From positions 1-20,753 of the forward strand of contig JAMCQI010000074.1 of assembly GCA_023381515.1 (NCBI GenBank): DNA of 20,753 nt, written 5' to 3'. How positions within the stretch are numbered: the stretch's first letter is position 1; each line of letters starts with the position of its first letter. The notes beneath the pieces are model-generated. The model saw only the letters and a list, made by a program, of their open reading frames with translations. It was not told where the DNA came from and did no database searches. Positions 15,126 through 20,753 of the stretch are shown piece after piece. The stretch comes from Chloroflexota bacterium (GTDB taxonomy: Bacteria; Chloroflexota; Anaerolineae; UBA4142). The translations under genes were made by a program, and so were the position numbers.

Positions 15126-15956
15126 TTAACGAATACCAGATCTGAGGAAGCTCTTGGCGAATTGTCCTTGCAAGACCATGAGGAAGATCAGCACCGGCGT
15201 GGCTACGATTAATGTCCCCGCCGCCAGCAAATCCCACTGCGCACCCTGCTCGGACATCTGGGTCAACAAGGAGAGTCCTACAGTAAGTGGACGACTACGC
15301 GGCGTGTTCGTTACGAGCAACGGCCACAGAAACTCGTTCCAGTGATATGTGACGGAGACCACGCTAAAGGCAATGAGCGAAGGACGCGTAATTGGCAAAA
15401 AGACATGCCGGAGTATCTGGAGCACATTGGCGCCATCAATACGCGCTGAATCCTCCAATTCGCGCGGGACTTGCTTGAATGATTGGCGCATCAGAAAGGT
15501 GCCCAATGCTGAAGTTATGTATGGCGCCATCATCGCCAAATATGTATCATGCCATCTCAGATCAACAATCGTTCGGTAGTTGGGTACCACCAGAACGCTT
15601 GCAGGCACCATCAACTGGGTCAGAAAGATCAGAAAAATCACTCCCTTGCCCCAAAACTCCAAACGTGCCAGTGCGAAACCGGCGAGCGACACCGTGATCA
15701 TCTGAAGAAAAAGCAACCCGAATACGAAAATCACCGTGTTCATGTAATACTGTTGAAAAGGTGCTACTTGCCATGCGGCTACAAAAGCATCGAGCCGCAT
15801 TTTCGAAAACCAGTTTATCGGCGGTTCTTGGATCAGCACCGGCGTGGGCACAAGCGCGGCGAATATCGCCCACACGAGGGGCACTAACCAAATCAGTCCC
15901 ACGCTTATCAGCAAGATCCAAGATCGTATTTGCGCCCAAGGAACGTGCCTATTCAT
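15126..15956 (-). CDS. Carbohydrate ABC importer permease, MalG-like
   Basis: The 276-aa inner-membrane protein has six predicted helices and the EAA coupling loop EDSARIDGANVLQILRHVFL, followed by PITRPSL, typical of the CUT1 MalG/UgpE family (the second permease of di- and oligosaccharide importers). A short N-terminal tail precedes the first helix (WILLISVGLIWLVPLVWAIF), and the WNEFLWPLLV segment is characteristic. The ATG (15956) overlaps the stop of the MalF-like gene in ATGAATAG, indicating translational coupling. No ATPase gene follows. Confidence 0.93.
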   Translation of the reverse strand: MNRHVPWAQIRSWILLISVGLIWLVPLVWAIFAALVPTPVLIQEPPINWFSKMRLDAFVAAWQVAPFQQYYMNTVIFVFGLLFLQMITVSLAGFALARLEFWGKGVIFLIFLTQLMVPASVLVVPNYRTIVDLRWHDTYLAMMAPYITSALGTFLMRQSFKQVPRELEDSARIDGANVLQILRHVFLPITRPSLIAFSVVSVTYHWNEFLWPLLVTNTPRSRPLTVGLSLLTQMSEQGAQWDLLAAGTLIVATPVLIFLMVLQGQFAKSFLRSGIR

Positions 15957-16911
15957 AATGCACCCGCCGTTCCAAGAATACGTATTGGATGATCGCCAAT
16001 GTCAGAAGGACGGCTAACAGCAAGACAGTTACTGCCGACGCCGGCCCGGTCTTGAAGAACTTGAACGCTTGCTCATAGACATAGTACAATGCCATGTTCG
16101 TCATGTTGTTTGGTCCGCCAGCGGTCAGCATGAAAATGTGATCGATCAATTGCAGCGCGTTTAGGGTTGCAATGGTGGAAACGAAATATGTAGTTGGTGA
16201 AACCAGCGGCCACAAGATATAGCGCAGTTTACTCCAGCGCTCCGCTCCGTCCAGTTTTGCTGCATCCATCACGTCATCCGGCAACGCCTGAAGGCCTGCC
16301 AAGTAGAACAGAGCAAAGTAGCCGATCTGCTTCCACACGTAAACTATAAAGATCGCAGGTAAGGCAGTGTTCGGATCACCCAGCCAATTAACACGCGGCA
16401 ATCCCACTGAGCGCGTAATGGCGTTGAGTAGACCGATCTCCGGCGCGTACAGAAATAACCAGATCGAAGCCACACTCACCATGGGCAACGCGATTGGAGC
16501 GAGGAAAGGGAAACGCCAGATGTTCATTCCCCGGATCGGTTCATTGAGCAAGAGTGCGAGCAATAGTCCACCGATCACGGAAACTACGAGTGCCAACGAG
16601 ACGTAGCATATCGTGTTCGTCAAGACTCTTTGCCCGATCGGGTCAGAGAAAAAGCGCAGGTAATTCGTCAAACCCACCGGTACCCATTCGCGGCCGGCGG
16701 GCGCGTGAAAACTCGCCCAGATGACCCAGATGATGGGCCACAACGTGAATACAGCCAATGGGATCAAGGCAGGTAACAAGAACAAGCCGGCAGTGGCAAA
16801 CTGCCAAAGGGCTTTGACGAATTGAAAATATGCGGGGCGAGCCAGGCTCGCTCGCCCCGCCGTGTCACTTGTGTCAGCAACTACCTCAGTTCCAAGTGAG
16901 GGAAGTCTCAT
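15949..16911 (-). CDS. Carbohydrate ABC importer permease, MalF-like
   Basis: This 320-aa inner-membrane permease has an N-terminal tail of about 35 residues and six helices starting near AGLFLLPALIPLAVFTLWPI. Its EAA loop is MDAAKLDGAERWSKLRYILW, followed by PLVSPTTYF, and it has the family sequence LTAGGPNNMTNMALYYVYEQAF. This is the CUT1 MalF/UgpA partner of the following MalG-like gene. It starts 11 nt after the binding-protein stop, with AGGA about 9 nt upstream of the ATG. Confidence 0.93.
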   Translation of the reverse strand: MRLPSLGTEVVADTSDTAGRASLARPAYFQFVKALWQFATAGLFLLPALIPLAVFTLWPIIWVIWASFHAPAGREWVPVGLTNYLRFFSDPIGQRVLTNTICYVSLALVVSVIGGLLLALLLNEPIRGMNIWRFPFLAPIALPMVSVASIWLFLYAPEIGLLNAITRSVGLPRVNWLGDPNTALPAIFIVYVWKQIGYFALFYLAGLQALPDDVMDAAKLDGAERWSKLRYILWPLVSPTTYFVSTIATLNALQLIDHIFMLTAGGPNNMTNMALYYVYEQAFKFFKTGPASAVTVLLLAVLLTLAIIQYVFLERRVHYE

Positions 16912-16922
16912 GTACCGTCATC

Positions 16923-18287
16923 CTATTTCTTACAACCCGCTTGCTTCATCAACTCATTGGCACGGGCTTGTAATTCTTTGAGAGCGTCTGCTGGCGTCTT
17001 TTGTCCAGTCGCGATTGCCTCAAGTGCAGAGACCATGCCTTTTTTGATCTCCGGACCTTCCAGGGATGATGGAAATTCTTTCAGGGCATATTGGAGTTGG
17101 TCACGTGCTGTTGCCGCTTGTGGCACCTTTTGAACATAACTCTTGAGCGGCTCAACCTGCCACGACGACACGCGCGGAGAGATATAACCGCTGTCCAGAC
17201 TCCACTGTCCCAGTAGTTCAGGCCGCGTCATCCACTGGATAAAGATCCAAGCCGCATCCTGGCGTTCCTTGGGCAGTCCTTTCATAATGTACAAGAGACC
17301 ACCGCCGGTTGGCGCTCCATAGCCCTTGGGTCCTGCAGGCAGAAATGCCGTACCGACCTTGAATTTGGCATCCTTCAAGATTTGAGTGAGCCCACCCGTG
17401 GTATGGTACAGCATCGCCGTTTTCCCTGATGAGAAATCAGCCGGCGCAGTAGCCCACTTGACCACGCCATCCGGCATCACTTTGTGCTTGGTTTGCAGAC
17501 TGCGGATGAACTCAGCCGCTTGGATCGCTTCAGGACTATCAATGTACAACGTACAAGGATCATCTTCGCTGGTTTGAATGTGTTTGCCGGCTTGAATGGC
17601 AAAGGATGAAAAGATCCAATCATCTGTCGGCACTTCAACGCCCCAGCGCGTCACCGTACCACCCGTACTGGTCATGAGTTTCTTGGCATATTCGACCATT
17701 TCGTCCCAGTTCTTGGGCGGTTTTTCCGGATCCAAACCGACTTCACTGAAGGTATCCTTGTTGTAATACATCACTGGCGTGGAACGCTGGAAAGAAATGC
17801 CCCAGATTTTGCCTTGCGAGGTTGTGTTGAACATAAACGGCTTGAAAAAGTCGTTCATGTCAATTCCTTGCTTACCATTGATGTACTCATCCAGCGGAAT
17901 GATGGCGTCCATGTTCCGCAGAGTGTACAAGTCGGTTGAGAGCAAAATGGCAACATCCGGCGGCTGACCCGCTAAAATCGCGGCTTGCGCGCGCGCCATA
18001 TTCTCGAAATAGCTGCCGGTAAAAATTGCCTCGACTTGAATGTCAGGGTGGCTGGAGTTGAAATCCTTCACGTACCGCTCAATGGCTTGAGCCAGGGGGC
18101 CCGTGACAAACACCGGGTAATAGAACTGCAGTTTGACCACTTTCGCTGGCGCACTGGGCTGAGTTGCCGGTACCGTGGCTTGGACGGGCGGTTGTGGTAC
18201 CGTGGTCGGCTGCGCTGGTGCCGAGCAAGCGGCAAGTACCAACGCAATCAACAGAACGCACGGAAACCATTTGAACGAGCGCATCAT
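16923..18287 (-). CDS. Carbohydrate-binding lipoprotein of an ABC importer (UgpB-like)
   Basis: The 454-aa CUT1 binding protein has a lipoprotein signal peptide: Arg/Lys, a hydrophobic stretch, then LAAC with lipidated Cys21, and a Pro/Thr/Gln linker to about residue 48. The mature domain carries family-1 binding-protein features: the KLQFYYPVF start, AILAGQPPDVAILLSTDLYT, MYYNKDTFSEVGLDPEKPPK with NWDEM, DFSSGKTAMLYHTTG and AWIFIQWMTRPE. The ATG at 18287 has AAAGGAGG five nt upstream, followed by a second ATG; an in-frame start at 18353 is rejected because it precedes the SD and signal peptide. It heads the importer operon beneath the LacI regulator. The ligand is unknown; uronides or their oligomers are suggested only by the distant uxaC. 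Confidence 0.93.
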   Translation of the reverse strand: MMRSFKWFPCVLLIALVLAACSAPAQPTTVPQPPVQATVPATQPSAPAKVVKLQFYYPVFVTGPLAQAIERYVKDFNSSHPDIQVEAIFTGSYFENMARAQAAILAGQPPDVAILLSTDLYTLRNMDAIIPLDEYINGKQGIDMNDFFKPFMFNTTSQGKIWGISFQRSTPVMYYNKDTFSEVGLDPEKPPKNWDEMVEYAKKLMTSTGGTVTRWGVEVPTDDWIFSSFAIQAGKHIQTSEDDPCTLYIDSPEAIQAAEFIRSLQTKHKVMPDGVVKWATAPADFSSGKTAMLYHTTGGLTQILKDAKFKVGTAFLPAGPKGYGAPTGGGLLYIMKGLPKERQDAAWIFIQWMTRPELLGQWSLDSGYISPRVSSWQVEPLKSYVQKVPQAATARDQLQYALKEFPSSLEGPEIKKGMVSALEAIATGQKTPADALKELQARANELMKQAGCKK

Positions 18288-18388
18288 CGTGTCCTCCTTT
18301 AGGTTATCCGCATCATCCAGATTAACTGACGGAAACTCCCTTTGGAGTCTCATGGTTGTGACATCGGCACATGCGCGAGGTCGGTCCG

Positions 18389-18487
18389 CTATTTCATTTC
18401 TTCTCCTCCTGTAAAATGAATTTGTGTTTCGGTACCCGTTATTTCATTTCTTCTCCTCCTATAAAATGAATTTGTGTTTCGGTACCC
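18389..18487 (-). repeat. Two tandem 50-bp leader repeats, each with an SD and minimal ORF
   Basis: The 48-nt unit at 18390-18437 recurs at 18440-18487 (period 50) with one mismatch (18411 G, 18461 A). On the minus strand each unit holds AGGAGGAG, 5 nt, then ATG-AAA-stop (18447-18439 with TAA; 18397-18389 with TAG). The SD lies in the loop of a potential hairpin whose 7-bp arms (TTCATTT/AAATGAA, 18394-18400/18414-18420 and 18444-18450/18464-18470) include the ATG. Both copies lie in the leader of the binding-protein gene. Confidence 0.8.
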
Positions 18488-18500
18488 TTGCATGATCCGC

Positions 18501-18533
18501 GAACCGCGCGAATCTCGCGAGATCGCAAGGTTC
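18501..18533. promoter_or_regulatory. Imperfect hairpin/palindrome after the lacI-type gene
   Basis: GAACC (18501-18505) pairs with GGTTC (18529-18533) around a central perfect palindrome ATCTCGCGAGAT (18512-18523). It lies 13 nt past the regulator stop and upstream of the tandem repeats. It could be a 3'-end structure of the regulator mRNA, or a CG-centred operator of the LacI kind for the importer operon. No T-tract is present. Confidence 0.4.
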
Positions 18534-18546
18534 AGTCCGCGTCCGG

Positions 18547-19545
18547 TTATCTTCGCGGCGGCGCGGTGGATTGGCGGAGTACGAGTTGCGGAACAAGTCT
18601 CGCCGATTCGTCCGGCGAGACTGGCTCGTCGCGCAGAAGATACAAAAGAGTCTTCATCGCGAGCATGCCCATAAGTTGGCGCGGCTGTTCGATGGTCGTG
18701 AGCGCCGGAGTCAGAAAGCGTGTGACTTCGATTCCATCGTATCCCACCACGGAGAGGTCATCGGGCACGCGCACGCCGCGCACTTTGAGCGCCTCCAGCG
18801 CGCCGATGGCAGTCATATCGTTGTACGAGAACACCGCCGTCGGGGGCTGATCGAGCGCGAGAAGTCTTTCCATTGCCGCCGTACCACCTTCTGGTTCGCT
18901 ATCGCCGGCGACAATCAGCGCGGGATCCAGCGCGAGGTTCGCTTCGCGCAGGGCGCGCTCGTAACCATTTCGGCGCGGCAAAGTTTGACGCGTGTTCGGC
19001 GATCCGCTGATGTACGCAATGCGTCGGTGGCCAAGTGTGAGCAGATGTTGGGTTGCGAGGTAGCCGCCTTGTTCACCGTCAACGGCAATGGAGGGGATGT
19101 CCGGCATATGACGATTGATGAGGACTGTGCGCACACCGTGATCTTGCAATTGCTTGATCTCTTCATCGGTCACAGTTGAGGAATAAATGATCGCGCCATC
19201 CACGCGATACTGGCTGATAAAGTGGTGATAGCTAGGATCGGTTGCGCGCGTGTTCGCACTGACGAGGAAGAGACTGTAGCCATTTGCGGTCGCGACATCC
19301 ACGATGCCGCGAATCGCGAGTGGATAAACTGGATCGCAAATATCAGTGACGACTACCGCGATGGTGCCGGTGCGGCGCGTGACGAGTCCTCGCGCGAGAA
19401 TGTTGGGGTGATAGCCAAGCGAGGCCGCCGCCGACTGAACACGTTCGGTGGTCTCTGGTCGCGCTACTAGTTTGCCGGCGAGAACGCGCGAGACGGTAGT
19501 TGTGGAAACACCGGCGCGACTGGCAACATCTTTGATTGTCGCCAA
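18547..19545 (-). CDS. LacI-family transcriptional regulator
   Basis: This 332-aa regulator has the LacI helix-turn-helix at residues 3-22 (TIKDVASRAGVSTTTVSRVL), a hinge helix near NILARGL (about 49-55) and a periplasmic-binding-like sensor domain (RTGTIAVVVTDICDPVYPLA, VDGAIIYSS, HRRIAYISG, VFSYNDMTAIGALEAL, VVGYDGIEVTRFLTPALTTI). It should bind a sugar or sugar derivative and control the importer genes that follow. The start is TTG at 19545, with GGAGGAG about 4 nt upstream, exactly where LacI proteins begin. The promoter overlaps an inverted repeat, suggesting autoregulation. Order and proximity to the binding-protein gene make that operon its likely target. Confidence 0.93.
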   Translation of the reverse strand: MATIKDVASRAGVSTTTVSRVLAGKLVARPETTERVQSAAASLGYHPNILARGLVTRRTGTIAVVVTDICDPVYPLAIRGIVDVATANGYSLFLVSANTRATDPSYHHFISQYRVDGAIIYSSTVTDEEIKQLQDHGVRTVLINRHMPDIPSIAVDGEQGGYLATQHLLTLGHRRIAYISGSPNTRQTLPRRNGYERALREANLALDPALIVAGDSEPEGGTAAMERLLALDQPPTAVFSYNDMTAIGALEALKVRGVRVPDDLSVVGYDGIEVTRFLTPALTTIEQPRQLMGMLAMKTLLYLLRDEPVSPDESARLVPQLVLRQSTAPPRR

Positions 19546-19556
19546 TGACTCCTCCG

Positions 19557-19591
19557 TTTACGCAATCGTTTGCTGAAACCGATTGCGTAAA
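19557..19591. promoter_or_regulatory. Operator-like inverted repeat at the lacI promoter
   Basis: TTTACGCAATCG (19557-19568) and CGATTGCGTAAA (19580-19591) are perfect 12-bp arms with an 11-bp spacer. Within it, GCAATCGTTTGC (19562-19573) is a near-palindrome with the CG centre typical of LacI-family operators, and AAACCGATTGC forms a second, divergent half. It covers the predicted transcription start and the edge of the -10 box, so binding would block the promoter. Confidence 0.7.
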
Positions 19592-19619
19592 TTGTATCAC
19601 AAAAGATGCTGGTTGTCAA
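19591..19619 (-). promoter_or_regulatory. Sigma70 promoter of the lacI-type gene
   Basis: On the minus strand a perfect -35 TTGACA (19619-19614) and a -10 TACAAT (19596-19591) are separated by exactly 17 nt. The predicted transcription start lies near 19584, inside the operator-like repeat, about 40 nt before the TTG start codon. Confidence 0.82.
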
Positions 19620-19671
19620 ATGCCCGAATTTCGGAGACTGTTTAGAGATTCCGGCAAAACTCGTCAAATTG

Positions 19672-19680
19672 TGCTATAAT
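19672..19680 (+). promoter_or_regulatory. Extended -10 promoter of the transposase
   Basis: TGC-TATAAT (19672-19680) is a perfect extended -10 element, 27 nt before the transposase ATG. No good -35 is visible at the usual spacing, as is common for extended -10 promoters. Confidence 0.55.
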
Positions 19681-19707
19681 GGCGCATCACCAGGTTTGGA
19701 GGGAACG

Positions 19708-20751
19708 ATGGGCCACTTCAAGACGAACACGCTGCGATCGGTTTGCGGCGATCCTCTGCTGAGACTAGCTCGAGGCAAGAATCACTTCTTGTTCCGGCTC
19801 GACAAGATTATCGACTGGCAGGAGTTCACGCCGAAGCTTGTTGAAGCCTACAAAGGCAAAGCGTGTCGTGGCGAGTCTCCGTACCATCCTCTGATCCTGT
19901 TCAAGATGCTGCTCCTGGTACACCTTCTGAACACATCGGAGCGGGCAATAGAGGAGCAGTGCTATTGGTTCATTCCCGTGCGGTTGTTCGTTGGACTGGG
20001 GGTCTACGATACCGTGCCAGACCACTCAACACTGACCCTGTTCAAACGACGGTTGCAGAAACACGACGGCATTGGTGATTTCAAGGTCATTTTTGACGGT
20101 ATCCTCAGACAGGCATTGGCGAAGGGCGTACGATTCGGGTCGATTCAGATCGTGGACGTGGTGCACACGGTGGCCAATGTGAACAACGACAAGGACCGGG
20201 AACGGCATGAGCAGGGTAAGCTATCAGCGGACCCGGACGCAACGGTAGTGCATAAGGGCAAGCGACTCGTGATGAAGCCAAACGGCATGGTGGAGCAGCG
20301 CGAGATGATGCATTTGGGATACAAGACCCATGTGAGTCAAGATGCCAAAACTGGCATCGTGACCAGCATCAAGCCGACGACAGGGAGCAGTTCGGATCCC
20401 AAGCAGATGGCTGAGCTGATCGACAATGACAAGACGGTGGGAGTCACCGCCGACACGTACACAGCAGACAAAGGCTACGACGATGGCGAGCTGCACACGA
20501 AGCTGCAGAGCGAAGGGAAGCATTCGGCGCTAATGTTGAAAGACGTCCGGACCCAGGCAAAGAACAAGAATCAGGATTATTGGCTGGCGATGCTGGACGA
20601 CCCGTTCTACCAGGCAGGCGTGCGGCTGCGGTACCAGATTGAGAGGACCTTTGGCGAGGCCAAACTCTGGCACCGGTTAGGCATCGCGAGATACCGAGGC
20701 CTGCTGAACTTCAAGATACAATCCCATATGACTTTCATGGCCCTCACTTGA
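19708..20751 (+). CDS. DDE transposase, IS5/IS1182 type
   Basis: The 347-aa transposase has an N-terminal DUF772-like part (SPYHPLILFKMLLLVHLLNT, SERAIEEQCYWFIPVRLFVG, VPDHSTLTLFKRRL) and a DDE catalytic part: Asp150 in QIVDVVHTVANVN, Asp254 in TADKGYDD, and Glu312 in IERTFGEAKLWHRLGIARYR. The usual I-V-D-S/A-T-x motif reads I-V-D-V-V-H. The gene is complete and looks intact. The ATG at 19708 has GGAGGGAA just upstream; a longer frame from 19606 would start inside the lacI promoter region and is rejected. It is the only plus-strand gene and is divergent from the regulator. Confidence 0.9.
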   Translation: MGHFKTNTLRSVCGDPLLRLARGKNHFLFRLDKIIDWQEFTPKLVEAYKGKACRGESPYHPLILFKMLLLVHLLNTSERAIEEQCYWFIPVRLFVGLGVYDTVPDHSTLTLFKRRLQKHDGIGDFKVIFDGILRQALAKGVRFGSIQIVDVVHTVANVNNDKDRERHEQGKLSADPDATVVHKGKRLVMKPNGMVEQREMMHLGYKTHVSQDAKTGIVTSIKPTTGSSSDPKQMAELIDNDKTVGVTADTYTADKGYDDGELHTKLQSEGKHSALMLKDVRTQAKNKNQDYWLAMLDDPFYQAGVRLRYQIERTFGEAKLWHRLGIARYRGLLNFKIQSHMTFMALT

Positions 20752-20753
20752 AA

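Larger units (their letters stand above)
19625..20753 (+). mobile_element. Insertion sequence of the IS5/IS1182 type, right end outside the window
   Basis: The transposase gene and its own promoter form an IS whose left end lies between the lacI -35 box (19619) and the transposase promoter. I set 19625 as a nominal boundary because the right terminal repeat is not in the window and the ends cannot be matched. The window stops 2 nt after the transposase stop codon. Confidence 0.7.

Noticed and set aside
18288..18353. Longer start for the carbohydrate-binding lipoprotein at 18353
   Set aside because: It would place 22 charged residues before the signal peptide and include the AAAGGAGG ribosome site inside the coding region.
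18389..18487. Tandem repeat considered as a CRISPR fragment
   Set aside because: Only two head-to-tail copies with no unique spacers and no cas genes; the content is an SD plus start codon.

Overview
This looks like a chromosomal piece of an uncultivated bacterium, most likely a Chloroflexota (Anaerolineae-like) genome from a metagenome. The clues are two lipoprotein solute-binding proteins with Pro/Thr/Ala-rich linkers after the lipobox, a sugar-nucleotidyltransferase/phosphohexomutase fusion, strong GGAGG ribosome sites with some TTG and GTG starts, moderately high GC, and many short palindromic intergenic repeats. The assignment is inference. Every host gene lies on the minus strand. The only plus-strand gene is a transposase at the right edge, and the window ends 2 bases after its stop codon, so the edge may be an assembly break inside a repeated IS.

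In the direction of transcription (right to left), the first block is a LacI-family regulator (19545-18547) with a textbook sigma70 promoter and an operator-like inverted repeat. A 259-bp leader follows, holding two tandem 50-bp repeats, each with a strong SD and the minimal ORF ATG-AAA-stop. Next come a carbohydrate ABC importer without its ATPase (binding protein 18287-16923, permeases 16911-15949 and 15956-15126), a Cof-type HAD phosphatase (15028-14216) and an MBL-fold hydrolase (14200-13400).

After a strong hairpin comes a 752-aa bifunctional protein (13281-11023) with a GlmU-like nucleotidyltransferase half and a phosphoglucomutase/phosphomannomutase half. Next is a complete second ABC importer of the AfuABC/PotABC kind (binding protein 10918-9854, ATPase 9772-8669, two-domain permease 8679-6994). 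It is tightly linked to an alpha/beta-hydrolase (6992-5913) and a HAD phosphatase (5908-5249). An inositol-monophosphatase-like gene (5092-4142) follows. The surrounding phosphatases and hexose-phosphate mutase make a phosphorylated sugar or organophosphonate a better guess for this importer than iron.

The region 4141-3043 is a gene graveyard. It contains a C-terminal remnant of a DegT/DnrJ/EryC1/StrS aminotransferase broken by a 35-nt near-perfect palindrome whose removal restores the reading frame, a decayed remnant resembling the C-terminus of a URO-D-like protein, and a 94-nt inverted-repeat element just upstream of uxaC. Then come glucuronate isomerase uxaC (3042-1627), a short intergenic region with degenerate repeats and two unrecognised small ORFs, and an intact URO-D-superfamily gene (1134-7) whose promoter is so close to the ATG that its mRNA should be leaderless.

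Taken together this is a carbohydrate (probably uronate and/or phosphosugar) uptake and processing locus that has been reshaped by small palindromic elements and an IS. I see no tRNA, rRNA, CRISPR array or defence system.
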